Shown: positions 19,266 to 27,658, counted from the stretch's first letter. The stretch: DNA of 64,000 nucleotides from Asinibacterium sp. OR53 (GCF_000515315.1 NZ_KI911562.1:186001-250000); one strand, 5' to 3'. Program-made: numbers and translations. Notes: generated by a model from the sequence alone, not told the origin.

Positions 19266-20201
19266 TTATGATTTCCAATCGAAATCTTTTACCTGTTCAT
19301 ATACTTTCGTAATACCATTTGCTAATGTGATTTTTGCTTCCCAACCCAATTGTTTTAACTTACTCACATCCATCAATTTCCGCGGTGTACCGTCGGGTTT
19401 AGCAGTATCCCAAACAATGCTTCCCTGGTATCCTGTGTTTTTTTTAACCAGTTCTGCCAGGTCCTTAATGGTTAGATCGTCTCCAATACCAATATTCACC
19501 AACCCTGCTTCGTTGTACTGTTCCATTAAAAAAAGACAGGCATCGGCCAGGTCATCTACATATAAAAACTCGCGCCTGGGGCTGCCGGTGCCCCATAAAA
19601 CCACCTGGGGATCATTATTTTTTTTTGCGGTGATGAATTTACGCAATAAGGCAGGTAACACATGAGATTTTTCCAGATCGTAATTGTCGTTCGGGCCGTA
19701 TAGGTTGGTGGGCATGGCTGAAATGAAATTACACCCGTATTGAGCTCTGTACGCATCGCATAATTCAATACCCGCTATTTTGGCAATGGCATAGGGTTGG
19801 TTGGTAGGCTCTAAATACCCCGACAATATGGAATCTTCTTTTAAAGGTTGAGGGGCAAGCTTTGGATAGATACAAGAAGAACCCAGGAAGAGTAGCTTCG
19901 TAACTTTGTTCACATATGCAGCATGGATCACATTGCTTTCGATCATCAGGTTTTCATAAATGAATTCGGCGCGGTAGGTATTATTAGCTACAATGCCTCC
20001 TACTTTGGCTGCTGCCAGGAAAACATAATCAGGTTTTTCTTTGGCGAAAAAATCGTTTACTGCCTGCTGGTTGCGTAGGTCAAGTTCCTGGGAGGTACGT
20101 AATAAAAGATTATTGTAGCCCTCGGCTTCTAGTTTTCGTACGATGGCGCTGCCTACCATTCCGCGGTGGCCGGCTACGTATATTTTGGCGTTTTTTTGCA
20201 C
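19266..20201 (-). CDS. fcl: GDP-L-fucose synthase
   Basis: 311 residues, the normal length. It begins at GTG 20201 (no in-frame ATG before the upstream stop); the start gives [18 protein letters not shown], matching family N-termini. GSSCIYP and the YAIAK Tyr-x3-Lys site, plus [13 protein letters not shown] and [11 protein letters not shown], identify the GDP-4-keto-6-deoxymannose 3,5-epimerase/4-reductase. It works after Gmd (20296-21405). The short spacer between the two genes is filled with a palindromic repeat that runs to within about 20 bases of the GTG. Confidence 0.93.
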   Translation of the reverse strand: MQKNAKIYVAGHRGMVGSAIVRKLEAEGYNNLLLRTSQELDLRNQQAVNDFFAKEKPDYVFLAAAKVGGIVANNTYRAEFIYENLMIESNVIHAAYVNKVTKLLFLGSSCIYPKLAPQPLKEDSILSGYLEPTNQPYAIAKIAGIELCDAYRAQYGCNFISAMPTNLYGPNDNYDLEKSHVLPALLRKFITAKKNNDPQVVLWGTGSPRREFLYVDDLADACLFLMEQYNEAGLVNIGIGDDLTIKDLAELVKKNTGYQGSIVWDTAKPDGTPRKLMDVSKLKQLGWEAKITLANGITKVYEQVKDFDWKS

Positions 20202-20221
20202 TTGGTTGAAGGCTTTGTGAG

Positions 20222-20287
20222 GCCCCTCGGCTACGCTCGGGGTGACGGGTTAAATTAACTTGCTCGCTACGCTCGCTCGAGATGACG
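20222..20287. repeat. Dispersed palindromic repeat, gmd-fcl spacer
   Basis: Two degenerate half-copies of the repeat family seen also near 30.8, 31.6, 38.7, 42.4 and 56.3 kb: a CCTCGGCTACGCTCGGGG unit and a GCTCGCTACGCTCGCTCGAG unit, each followed by GATGACGG or GGTGACGG. They fill nearly the whole spacer between gmd and fcl. Transcribed, they can fold into short hairpins and may affect relative expression of the two genes. Confidence 0.7.
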
Positions 20288-20295
20288 GTCAAATA

Positions 20296-21405
20296 TTATT
20301 CAAATTCGTTTTTGATGTCAAAGCCGCTATTTTTTAGTAGCTGGTCTTTTTCGAAAAGTTTGATATCGCTGGCTACCATTTCTTTAACCATTTCTTCCAG
20401 TGTGTATTGAGGTTGCCAGCCTAGCTTTTCTTTTGCTTTGGAAGCATCTCCTATTAAAAGATCTACTTCTGTAGGGCGATAATAACGGGGGTCTACTTTT
20501 ACTACGATTTGTCCCATCGGTATTTTGTATTTGCCTTTACAGGCCACCACTTTGGCTATCTCATGTTTTGCTTTTCCTTCGAATGACAGCTCCACACCTG
20601 CTTCAGCAAATGCCATGCTTACGAAATCGCGGATTCGGGTGGTAATCCCTGTTGCCAACACAAAATCTTCTGGTTGATCATGTTGCAATATGCGCCACAT
20701 ACCCTCTACATAGTCTTTGGCATGCCCCCAATCACGCTGGGCATCGAGGTTACCCAGATATAAGGTATCCTGCAAACCCAGTATTATTTTGGCAACGGCG
20801 CGAGTAATTTTACGGGTTACAAAAGTTTCGCCGCGTAACGGAGACTCGTGATTGAATAAAATTCCATTGCAAGCAAACATGCCATAAGCTTCCCGGTAAT
20901 TCACCGTGATCCAATACGCGTATAATTTGGCCACCGCATACGGAGAACGCGGATAAAAAGGAGTTGTTTCACTTTGCGGAACAGCTTGCACCAAGCCATA
21001 TAGTTCAGAAGTTGACGCCTGGTACACCTTTGTTTTCTTAATCAATCCTAATAACCGAACAGCTTCCAATATGCGCAAAGTGCCTATACCATCGGCATTG
21101 GCGGTGTATTCAGGTGTTTCAAAACTCACATGCACATGGCTCATGGCTGCCAGGTTATAAATCTCATCTGGTTGAACTTCCTGAATAATACGGATCAGGT
21201 TCGTTGAATCTGTAAGATCGCCATAATGCAGGATCAAGTGTTTATGCGGTACATGCGGATCCTCATAGAACGGGTCAATTCTTGCTGTATTGAAAAGTGA
21301 ACTTCTCCGCTTGATACCATGCACTTCATATCCTTTTTTCAATAAAAGCTCAGTCAAATAAGCTCCATCTTGCCCTGTAATACCTGTAATTAAAGCTTTT
21401 TTCAT
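20296..21405 (-). CDS. gmd: GDP-mannose 4,6-dehydratase
   Basis: 369 residues from ATG 21405 (a TTG at 21423 adds six unlikely residues and would overlap the upstream gene). [16 protein letters not shown] binds NADP; the QASTSELYG and [12 protein letters not shown] (Tyr-x3-Lys) blocks and [16 protein letters not shown] are diagnostic of Gmd. The enzyme makes GDP-4-keto-6-deoxymannose, the substrate of Fcl just downstream, so the pair yields GDP-L-fucose for the surface glycan. Composition matches the chromosome, not the AT-rich block. Confidence 0.95.
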   Translation of the reverse strand: MKKALITGITGQDGAYLTELLLKKGYEVHGIKRRSSLFNTARIDPFYEDPHVPHKHLILHYGDLTDSTNLIRIIQEVQPDEIYNLAAMSHVHVSFETPEYTANADGIGTLRILEAVRLLGLIKKTKVYQASTSELYGLVQAVPQSETTPFYPRSPYAVAKLYAYWITVNYREAYGMFACNGILFNHESPLRGETFVTRKITRAVAKIILGLQDTLYLGNLDAQRDWGHAKDYVEGMWRILQHDQPEDFVLATGITTRIRDFVSMAFAEAGVELSFEGKAKHEIAKVVACKGKYKIPMGQIVVKVDPRYYRPTEVDLLIGDASKAKEKLGWQPQYTLEEMVKEMVASDIKLFEKDQLLKNSGFDIKNEFE

Positions 21406-21412
21406 CAAACTG

Positions 21413-21988
21413 CTATGTTTCAATTAAATTGATTACTACACCCAGGTCTTTTAACTGCTCTTCGCCAAACTCATTCTCTGCAAAAACGGCCACCCGAATT
21501 TTTTTACCGATCATGGGTTCTACCCGGTCTATCAATTGGTGTAAATAGGTTTTATCTACATCGCCCACCAGCACCAGGTCTATTACATTGGAATTCTTAC
21601 CCTCAGCCAGGCCACCAGTAAGATACACTTTCCGGAGATTACCAAGCTTCTTCACTACTTTCTCGAGTATCTGGTCGAGCCCCACGTGCTGCAAAATGAT
21701 GGAACGCAGCGAAGTATACAATGGGTGATCAGTATTTACCGAATAATGCTTCACCTTGGTTTGTGCATCATTATTATCTGCTTCAATCAGGTGCATCTCC
21801 GATAACTTGGCCAGCTCCAGCCGAACGGTATTGCTGCTCACATCGAGCTCGCGCTCCAGTCCACGCAAATACACTTTGGCCGCCGGGTTGAGCAGCAGCT
21901 TGGTGAGTAAACGGATACGGATTTTACCGGTGAAAAGCTGGTCTAACAAGGTGAAACGTAGGTGATAAAACGGCTTCGCCACCCTCAC
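21413..21988 (-). CDS. Winged-helix protein with degenerate nucleotidyltransferase-like C-terminus
   Basis: About 191 residues; GTG 21988 is taken as start, with TTG 21994 and GTG 21982 as alternatives. The first half is an ArsR-like winged helix ([20 protein letters not shown] followed by [18 protein letters not shown]). The second half, [20 protein letters not shown], resembles an MNT-type nucleotidyltransferase core in which the usual Gly-Ser is Gly-Gly and the aspartates are mostly lost, suggesting a ligand-binding rather than catalytic role. It lies 7 bases upstream of gmd as the first gene of the polysaccharide series, so it may regulate it. Function is inference. Confidence 0.65.
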   Translation of the reverse strand: MRVAKPFYHLRFTLLDQLFTGKIRIRLLTKLLLNPAAKVYLRGLERELDVSSNTVRLELAKLSEMHLIEADNNDAQTKVKHYSVNTDHPLYTSLRSIILQHVGLDQILEKVVKKLGNLRKVYLTGGLAEGKNSNVIDLVLVGDVDKTYLHQLIDRVEPMIGKKIRVAVFAENEFGEEQLKDLGVVINLIET

Positions 21989-22189
21989 CCCCAAAGATTA
22001 GGGAGCCAGGTGATACAAAATTGAGTAGCTAAAGTAAAGCATTTCCGGAAAACTAATATTAAGGAATCCTGAATATTTTATTATTTGTTCTATATAGTTT
22101 AATCATTCTTCTATCCATTCAACATTATTTGAGAACGAAAAACATTTTTATTGATCTCAACGGATTAATTGATGACTGAAAAAACATAC

Positions 22190-22252
22190 CGGACCCCGCC
22201 AGATAACTATCCGGTGGAAAAAAATAGTGCACGGACGCCGCCAAATAACTAT
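22190..22252. repeat. Short direct repeat overlapping a gene end
   Basis: A 21-base unit (CGGACCCCGCCAGATAACTA plus T) at 22190-22210 recurs with two mismatches at 22232-22252, where it includes the stop codon of the minus-strand membrane-protein gene. Read on the minus strand, the distal copy has a small CCGGA/TCCGG stem followed by a T-run (22179-22184), so it may have become the gene's terminator. The rest of 21990-22190 shows nothing recognisable beyond AT-rich DNA. Confidence 0.5.
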
Positions 22253-22713
22253 TTCTTCCGGAAAATATAATCCCAATACCGGAGATTACAGAAAGGCAGC
22301 ACAATCCCCATCATAATCCCCATGCCCGTGGTGATCATGAGCAGATGCGCGATCGCATCCCACCGGAAAACGCCGTATTCCCCCCAAAGCGTGCCGGAAA
22401 GATGGCCCATCGCGAGCAACCAAATGGCGGTAGCATACACCGCCAGCCAGTGCACCCTATTGCGCAAGGGCAGGGGCAGGCCGGTAAAAGCGCTCGTGAT
22501 GATGAAACGCCTCATCCTGTTAAGCAAAACCAGTATAAACCATTCAATCAATAACAGGTACACCTGCATAACACCCCGCTCATCGAGGTAAGCCGGCAGG
22601 GCCTCGGGCACCAGCTTGTGCATACCATAGCGCATTACCCGGTACATGATCCTGGCCGCTATGGTCATAATAGCCAGGATACCGGTGAATAGCAACCAAT
22701 ACCTGAAAAGCAT
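22249..22713 (-). CDS. Integral membrane protein, unrecognised
   Basis: 154 residues, ATG at 22713. Four hydrophobic segments are visible: about 3-22, 48-67, 88-106 and 122-142. Several arginines cluster on loops (YRVMRYGMHK, NRMRRF). No family recognised. It is divergent from the 368-residue gene at 22783, sharing a 69-base AT-rich intergenic region that must hold both promoters. Coding quality is good (chromosome-like codon use), so it is probably a real gene; function unknown. Confidence 0.6.
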   Translation of the reverse strand: MLFRYWLLFTGILAIMTIAARIMYRVMRYGMHKLVPEALPAYLDERGVMQVYLLLIEWFILVLLNRMRRFIITSAFTGLPLPLRNRVHWLAVYATAIWLLAMGHLSGTLWGEYGVFRWDAIAHLLMITTGMGIMMGIVLPFCNLRYWDYIFRKK

Positions 22714-22782
22714 AAAAAAGCGTTTGATTTTTGTAAATATAAATTAATATCATTATATTCATGTCACCTAAATTACTGCCTT

Positions 22783-23889
22783 ATGGAAAAAAACCACACC
22801 CTCTCTACTGTTAATCGTATGCTCATCAGGTTCGTGACAGACGAAAACGCCCACCAACACTTAAGCAACGAAGCGCAGGAAGAAATGCTGAAAGAAACGG
22901 AAAAGCTGTCTGCACACTGGCTGCTGCATGCCTACAGGAAAACAAAGAAAGCTTCACTGGATACACTAGTGCAGCTAACGCAGAAAGTGGCCGTATACCT
23001 GATGGACCAACTGTTTGACAAAGACAGCCAGCTGCTTTCGGGCTTCAGCGTGATCATGCAGCGCAACCTGCTTCGCTTCCTTGACTTCTTACAGACGCAG
23101 TTTAAAAACCATTTTGATTTCGATGCCCCCCTGCCTAAACTGACCTGGGAACAAATGCGGGAAAAGATAGTATCGGGGCTGGAGCCCTGCAAAAAGTACG
23201 GCCTGCGGGATACAGATGCGGCCCTGGTAGAGATATTGTACAAACACTGTTCAGCCCTGTCAGGCGGCAAGAGCCAGCCCAGCTTTAAGCAGGGATTTTA
23301 CTGGATGAAACTAACGGAAATCATTGGCTTCCAGGTAGTCCCTACTAACCAGGCTACCTTGCGCACCATCTATACATTGATCTCCTGTAATTTCAACAGC
23401 GCCGACTTTGTACAATATGTGATACAAACCTACGGCCAAGCCCTGCCTGCCGAAACAGACGCCACAGATTACTGGGCAGAACACATACGGCTCATCAACG
23501 GGATAGCAGAAGAGCCGGGTATGATCATGGATCCGCTGATGCCCGGCTGCAAAACCATGCTGTTCACCGCTATGGACAAACTGATACAGTCTTACCGGTA
23601 CTCGCAGCATACAGAGCGCCTGAACCTGGCCGTGCTGAACCTGCCTACCGCCCTGAATGGGGCGGAACTGGCTTTGTGGCAGCGCCTGGAGATAGAAGCC
23701 AAAATGAAGCCTGTTGACATTATACGCGACCATTTGCGCAAAATAGCCCAGGTATACGGCACAGACAGTAAGCCCCTCAACGATGGATACCTGTATGAGA
23801 AATACTATAAGATCGATGCCTCTACGAAAAGACACCTGATGGACTACCTGTCGGAGATGCGCGCCATCCTGGCCCGCTTAACAAACTGA
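22783..23889 (+). CDS. Unrecognised soluble helical protein
   Basis: 368 residues from ATG 22783. No signal peptide or membrane helix. The sequence is rich in helix-forming residues with aromatic positions and a few cysteines (for example SGLEPCKKYGL, YKHCSALSGG, MPGCKTMLF). I do not recognise a domain. It is followed, after about 200 bases with a strong hairpin, by another unrecognised gene on the same strand. Codon use is that of the chromosome. Probably real; function unknown. Confidence 0.6.
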   Translation: MEKNHTLSTVNRMLIRFVTDENAHQHLSNEAQEEMLKETEKLSAHWLLHAYRKTKKASLDTLVQLTQKVAVYLMDQLFDKDSQLLSGFSVIMQRNLLRFLDFLQTQFKNHFDFDAPLPKLTWEQMREKIVSGLEPCKKYGLRDTDAALVEILYKHCSALSGGKSQPSFKQGFYWMKLTEIIGFQVVPTNQATLRTIYTLISCNFNSADFVQYVIQTYGQALPAETDATDYWAEHIRLINGIAEEPGMIMDPLMPGCKTMLFTAMDKLIQSYRYSQHTERLNLAVLNLPTALNGAELALWQRLEIEAKMKPVDIIRDHLRKIAQVYGTDSKPLNDGYLYEKYYKIDASTKRHLMDYLSEMRAILARLTN

Positions 23890-23928
23890 TCTTCCCGGCC
23901 CGGCATAAAGATAATTATTTGTTCTATG

Positions 23929-23954
23929 AGCTGCTAACCAGTTGGTTAGCAGCT
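23929..23954 (+). other. 11-bp perfect stem hairpin between two unknown genes
   Basis: AGCTGCTAACC and GGTTAGCAGCT pair perfectly around the loop AGTT. No T-run follows, so it is not a standard intrinsic terminator; it may be a processing site, an mRNA 3' stabiliser or a protein-binding palindrome. It lies 40 bases after the stop of the 368-residue gene. Confidence 0.5.
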
Positions 23955-23996
23955 GCCATATGGTAGGTATGGTATAAAACCGGCGGCCAGCCGCTA

Positions 23997-24004
23997 TAGC
24001 TTTG
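23997..24004 (+). promoter_or_regulatory. Bacteroidota-type -7 box (TAGCTTTG)
   Basis: Exact match to TAnnTTTG, 84 bases upstream of ATG 24089. No clear -33 TTTG at the expected spacing, so support is partial. It would drive the 206-residue gene with a 5' leader of roughly 80 bases containing a GC-rich stretch (CCACCGGTGGGCCC region). Confidence 0.35.
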
Positions 24005-24088
24005 TTTTTGTTGATGAACCACCGGTGGGCCCGACTGCAGCGGGCAGGTCAACACAAACCAATTTAATCATTTCTAAAAACAAAGAAC

Positions 24089-24709
24089 ATGAAAGTATTT
24101 GCACCATACCTGCCTGTACCGGACGGAAACCTGGCCATCTGGGCAAGCACGTATAAAGAAAAACTGGGACAGCTGGGCGGCAGCCTCGGACTTACCGAAC
24201 CCGAAATAGCCGAACAGCAAACATCGGCCCAGGCAGTGATCGACAGCATCAACAGAGCCGACCTGAGAAAGGTGGAGCTGAAAGAAGCGATCGCAGCCAA
24301 GGAAGAGGTCAGGATGCGCCAGCTGGTCAGCATCCGGAATATGGTCGTCCGCATCAAGCGCTCACCGCTTTACACCGTGAGCATGGGTAAAGAGCTGAAC
24401 ATCATCAGCTCCGGGCAACTGGTAGATGCCAGCAACCTCAAGCCTGTGATCAACGCAATAGCCTTCCCAGGCTATGTAAGCATCTCGGTTAGAAAACAGC
24501 GCAGTTTCGGCATCAGTATCTATACCCGGTTAAAAGGCCAGCAAGAATGGCAACACCTGGGTTTGGCCAAATCCGGACCCGTACTGGACGACAACCCGCT
24601 GATGGAAACGGATGTACCCGAGATGCGGGAATACATGGCCCGTTGCTACGACGGACTCGAAGAAGTAGGGCATGCCAGTAATATTGCCGTTGCTGTCTTT
24701 GGAGGGTAA
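24089..24709 (+). CDS. Unrecognised protein with Ig-like C-terminal half
   Basis: 206 residues, ATG 24089. The N-terminal part is a helical, charged region (EPEIAEQQTSAQAVIDSIN, LKEAIAAKEEVRMRQL); the C-terminal part, from about residue 110, alternates hydrophobic strands (INAIAFPGYVSISVRKQRSF, GISIYTRLKGQQEWQHLG) like an immunoglobulin or fibronectin type III domain. No signal peptide, so it should be cytoplasmic. It is monocistronic: a hairpin precedes it and a strong terminator follows. I do not know its function. Confidence 0.6.
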   Translation: MKVFAPYLPVPDGNLAIWASTYKEKLGQLGGSLGLTEPEIAEQQTSAQAVIDSINRADLRKVELKEAIAAKEEVRMRQLVSIRNMVVRIKRSPLYTVSMGKELNIISSGQLVDASNLKPVINAIAFPGYVSISVRKQRSFGISIYTRLKGQQEWQHLGLAKSGPVLDDNPLMETDVPEMREYMARCYDGLEEVGHASNIAVAVFGG

Positions 24710-24727
24710 TGTAACGGATGGTAATGA

Positions 24728-24758
24728 AAAGGGCTGCCCACCAGGGCGGCCTTTTTTT
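24728..24758 (+). terminator. Intrinsic terminator after 24089-24709
   Basis: AAAGGGCTGCCC and GGGCGGCCTTT form an 11-bp stem (one bulged G, one G-T pair) around ACCA, followed directly by seven T. It lies 18 bases after the stop codon. Confidence 0.85.
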
Positions 24759-24767
24759 GTGGCGTCA

Positions 24768-25094
24768 TCACACCTCACCCGGTTTTACATCATGGTTTTT
24801 GTCTTTGTATGCTACCGGCGGCTCATTCAGGATCATTCCCAAATTACTATACAGCACTTCATGCTGGGCTTCAATGTTATGGTGAAAACTTTCGGGCAGG
24901 CGTGCCCAGTCAAACAGCTCTACCACAATGGGTATATGGCAAAAATTGCCAACAAACTTTCTTTGTCTTTATTCCTTAGAATCATTGTTTTGCTGATTAA
25001 TGGCTTCCGTCAACAGTTTGGCTTTTAACAATAACCCATATGCCTTTTCCAGTGTGCCGATGCAACGTTCATAATAGGTAGTATCTATTTTCAT
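24768..25094 (-). pseudogene. Decayed HEPN/MNT toxin-antitoxin remnant
   Basis: From ATG 25094 the frame gives 41 residues (MKIDTTYYERCIGTLEKAYG...) like the N-terminus of an HI0074-family HEPN protein, ending at TAA 24969. In the same frame, straight after the stop, coding-like sequence resumes (HIPIVVELFDWARLPESFHH, then IEAQHEVLYSNLGMILNEPP) and ends at TGA 24768; this resembles the C-terminal end of an MNT nucleotidyltransferase, whose N-terminal GSx10DxD part is absent. A deletion joining the two partner genes explains it. It lies about 190 bases from an intact pair of the same general type. Confidence 0.55.
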
Positions 25095-25275
25095 ACTGAT
25101 TTTAATCGCAATGTCCGATTCTAATTTCGATCATTCAAATTTAAAACTTGAAACGACTATTTACCTCTTGTATTAAACTTTTTTCACCTTTTCCAATATG
25201 AATGGCTCAATGCCCATTTAAGGCTTACCACCATAGCTTCAGCGAAGGTGGCGAGCTTTTTACTTTTGAAAACAG

Positions 25276-25283
25276 TATATTTG
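25276..25283 (+). promoter_or_regulatory. -7 box (TATATTTG) before the MNT gene
   Basis: Exact TAnnTTTG match ending 3 bases before ATG 25287. Transcription would then start at or next to the start codon, giving a leaderless mRNA. A -33 element is not evident. Confidence 0.35.
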
Positions 25284-25286
25284 TAT

Positions 25287-25604
25287 ATGTCAACGCGGCA
25301 AACCTACGATATCATCAAATCGACCGTCCATTCCTTTTTGCCGGATGCGCGAATTTTATTGTTTGGCTCCAGAGCAAGGAATACGTTCAATGATCAAAGC
25401 GATTACGATCTCCTGATTGTCACCAACGACACCCTTGCCCCACGCGTAAAAATGAATTGGGAGAGTAAGATCCGAAAAGCATTGATTCAAACCCTCAATG
25501 CCCCTTTTGATGTAATTCTGCAAAGCAATCGTGAGGTTCAGGAAAAAAAGAACCTCATTGGACATATTGTCTATTATGCCTATAAAGATGCCCGGGAAAT
25601 ATGA
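25287..25604 (+). CDS. MNT-type nucleotidyltransferase (antitoxin-like)
   Basis: 105 residues from ATG 25287 (an upstream GTG at 25248 would add a hydrophobic leader and is unlikely). It contains the complete polymerase-beta-type motif GSRARNTFNDQSDYDLLI: Gly27-Ser28, ten residues, Asp39-x-Asp41. Minimal nucleotidyltransferases of this kind pair with HEPN proteins and, in studied systems, neutralise them by adenylylation. The stop overlaps the start of the HEPN gene by 4 bases. The remnant at 24768-25094 shows that a related pair was once beside it. Confidence 0.85.
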   Translation: MSTRQTYDIIKSTVHSFLPDARILLFGSRARNTFNDQSDYDLLIVTNDTLAPRVKMNWESKIRKALIQTLNAPFDVILQSNREVQEKKNLIGHIVYYAYKDAREI

Positions 25605-26011
25605 GCTCCGCATCTGAAAAATACCTTTCCCAATGGCTTGAAAAAGCCGGGCATGATTTACTGGCAGCCAGGTTGATACTGGATCATAATCCTATCATAT
25701 TGGACATTGCTTGCTTTCATTGCCAACAGGCAGTGGAAAAATATCTAAAAGCATTTCTTGTATTTAAAAATGAAGCGTTTCCCCAAACGCATAACCTTGA
25801 TCTTCTTTTACAATTATGCCGTAAACACGATAACAATTTTGATGATATCGATCTGAAAAACCTGGAAGATTTCGCTGTAAGGGGAAGATATCCCCACGAT
25901 TTCATTTCCCCGGAACCCGAGGAAAGCGAGTTATTCTATCAAGATGCTGTTATTGTTAAAACAATTGTCTCAAAGAAAATCCAGGAAAAATATCCGGCCA
26001 TCCAGGGTTGA
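25601..26011 (+). CDS. HEPN-domain protein (toxin-like partner)
   Basis: 136 residues; ATG 25601 overlaps the MNT stop (ATGA). Helical HEPN signature: WLEKAGHDLLAARLIL (12-27), ACFHCQQAVEKYLKAFLVF (37-55), THNLDLLLQLC (63-73) and VRGRYPHDF (93-101). Arg94-x4-His99 fits the general Rx4-6H RNase motif, but the tyrosine that follows in HepT (RX4HXY) is Phe101 here. In the PF05168-type branch this region is generally variable, so RNase activity is not assured. Translational coupling to MNT is the standard order. Confidence 0.82.
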   Translation: MSSASEKYLSQWLEKAGHDLLAARLILDHNPIILDIACFHCQQAVEKYLKAFLVFKNEAFPQTHNLDLLLQLCRKHDNNFDDIDLKNLEDFAVRGRYPHDFISPEPEESELFYQDAVIVKTIVSKKIQEKYPAIQG

Positions 26012-26044
26012 CATTCCAGTTGTCAAAGGGTCGAGAACCGGCAG

Positions 26045-26203
26045 ATGAAAACTACATTAAATACAACAACCACATCTCAAAACAACAAAGGAAAGATGTT
26101 AGCTACAAAATCAATCAGTGGTATGCTAAAGGGTAAAGTCTCTGCAAAATTGGATTGGAGAAAAATGAAGTTAAGCTGCCTGATCAAAAAGCATAGCTTA
26201 TAA
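26045..26203 (+). CDS. Possible small basic protein
   Basis: A 52-codon frame (MKTTLNTTTTSQNNKGKM start), Lys/Thr/Ser-rich, 33 bases after the HEPN gene. Its last 6 bases overlap the end of the convergent dehydrogenase gene. The bias to AAA/ACA codons and lack of any family resemblance leave it uncertain; it could be a genuine third gene of the MNT/HEPN unit or chance. Confidence 0.25.
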   Translation: MKTTLNTTTTSQNNKGKMLATKSISGMLKGKVSAKLDWRKMKLSCLIKKHSL

Positions 26204-27463
26204 TCTCTCGTCTACCAGGTCTCTTTCAATAAATCCCTGCGCATCGAAGATCAGCGCGCCCTGCTGTTTGAAGCGCGAAAAATCTATCTCCCTGAACTGT
26301 TGATGAGCCACCGCGAGTATTACTGCATCGTAATTGTAAGTTAGCTCACCCACCATGTGTATTCCTTCCATCTGACCAACCCAGGGATCGTACACTGCAA
26401 CTATAAGCCCGGCCGTTACAAGCGTTTGATAAATATCCACCACTTTGGTATTACGCGTATCGGAACAATTTTCCTTGAAAGTGATACCCAATATCAATAC
26501 CCGGCAGCCTTGCAAACGGCCTTGTTTTTTGGCTGCGAGTAAAGCAATCAGTTTTTCTGCCACAAACACACCCATCTGGTCATTCACCTCCCGGCCCGAT
26601 AAGATCACTTTGGGCTGATAACCCAGCACCTGCGCTTTATGCGCCAGGTAATGCGGGTCTACGCCAATGCAATGACCGCCTACCAGGCCCGGACGGAAAG
26701 GCAAAAAATTCCACTTGGTCTTTGCCGCTGCCAGCACATCATAAGTATCAATGTCCATGCGGTCGAAAATAAAAGCCAGCTCATTCATGAAAGAAATGTT
26801 CACATCGCGCTGGGCATTCTCAATGGCTTTGGAAGCCTCCGCCACTTTGATGCTGGGCGCCAGGTGGGTGCCCGCCGTAATAATGCTGGCATACAAAACA
26901 TCTATCTCGGCGGCAACAGCCGGCGTGGAGCCCGACGTAACTTTTTTAATCGTAGTAACGGTGTGTACCCGGTCGCCAGGATTGATGCGCTCGGGCGAAT
27001 AACCGCAAAAGAAGTCTGTATTGTATCGAAGTCCGCTGGCCCGCTCCAGCACCGGCACACAGTCTTCCTCGGTGCAGCCAGCATATACAGTAGATTCATA
27101 AATTACGATATCGCCTTTCTTCAGCACACTGCCCACCATTTTGGAAGCTTTCAGCAGGTAGCTGAGATTGGGGCGTTTATGCGCATCGAGCGGCGTAGGC
27201 ACAGTAATGATGAACACATTGCAATCTGCAATTGCCTGCAGTTGGCTGGAAAAACCAATATGCACGGCTGCCTGTATATCTTCGGGTGTAAGCTCCTTCG
27301 TTTTATCTATACCCTTACTCAATTCCTTTACCCGCTCCTCATTGGTATCGAACCCCAGTACCCGGTAATGCCTGCCAAAAGCTACCGCCAGCGGCAATCC
27401 TACATAACCCAATCCTACAACAGCAATCTGGTAACGGGAAATCATCGATTCGGGAACGGACAT
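26198..27463 (-). CDS. UDP-N-acetylhexosamine 6-dehydrogenase, second copy
   Basis: 421 residues, ATG 27463 (ATG 27445 also possible). Same subgroup as 14282-15613: [17 protein letters not shown] (13-29), [11 protein letters not shown] (154-164), Cys265 in [12 protein letters not shown] and FKENCSDTRNTKV. Over long blocks the two proteins are clearly homologous, but this one lacks the 10-20 residue extra stretch after residue 70 and is written in GC-richer codons. It stands alone between two toxin-antitoxin modules. Likely role: UDP-HexNAc uronic acid for a surface glycan; it may be the resident copy. Confidence 0.85.
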   Translation of the reverse strand: MSVPESMISRYQIAVVGLGYVGLPLAVAFGRHYRVLGFDTNEERVKELSKGIDKTKELTPEDIQAAVHIGFSSQLQAIADCNVFIITVPTPLDAHKRPNLSYLLKASKMVGSVLKKGDIVIYESTVYAGCTEEDCVPVLERASGLRYNTDFFCGYSPERINPGDRVHTVTTIKKVTSGSTPAVAAEIDVLYASIITAGTHLAPSIKVAEASKAIENAQRDVNISFMNELAFIFDRMDIDTYDVLAAAKTKWNFLPFRPGLVGGHCIGVDPHYLAHKAQVLGYQPKVILSGREVNDQMGVFVAEKLIALLAAKKQGRLQGCRVLILGITFKENCSDTRNTKVVDIYQTLVTAGLIVAVYDPWVGQMEGIHMVGELTYNYDAVILAVAHQQFREIDFSRFKQQGALIFDAQGFIERDLVDERL

Positions 27464-27614
27464 ATCAACAATTATTACTTAGGCGTCGAAATTACGGAAA
27501 TAGCCGAAGATCACTCAACCTAGTCACCCTGCAATACCTGTTCAACAAAATGCGAATAAACACCTAATCGCATCACACGCTGCACGATTTACCTTTCAAA
27601 AATCAGGATAACAA

Positions 27615-27635
27615 ATATTCACTTTTTGTGAAGAT
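27615..27635. promoter_or_regulatory. Palindrome upstream of higBA, likely autoregulatory operator
   Basis: TTCAC-TTTTT-GTGAA at 27618-27632, extendable to 8-base arms with one mismatch. It ends 5 bases before TAACTTTA (27640-27647), a near-match to the -7 box. HigA-type antitoxins normally repress their own promoter through such a palindrome. Confidence 0.5.
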
Positions 27636-27658
27636 TTCATAACTTTACATTGCAGGTC

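Noticed and set aside
22190-22252. Possible two-unit CRISPR-like repeat
   Set aside because: Only two copies, with an imperfect repeat of 21 bases and one of them including a stop codon; no array or cas genes.
24672-25028. 118-codon plus-strand frame after the 206-residue gene
   Set aside because: It runs through the terminator hairpin and opposite the decayed MNT/HEPN remnant; the minus-strand reading explains the region better.
26639-27523. 294-codon plus-strand frame opposite the second UDP-sugar dehydrogenase
   Set aside because: The minus-strand gene is a full-length enzyme with catalytic residues; the plus-strand translation is rich in His, Arg and Tyr with no family resemblance.
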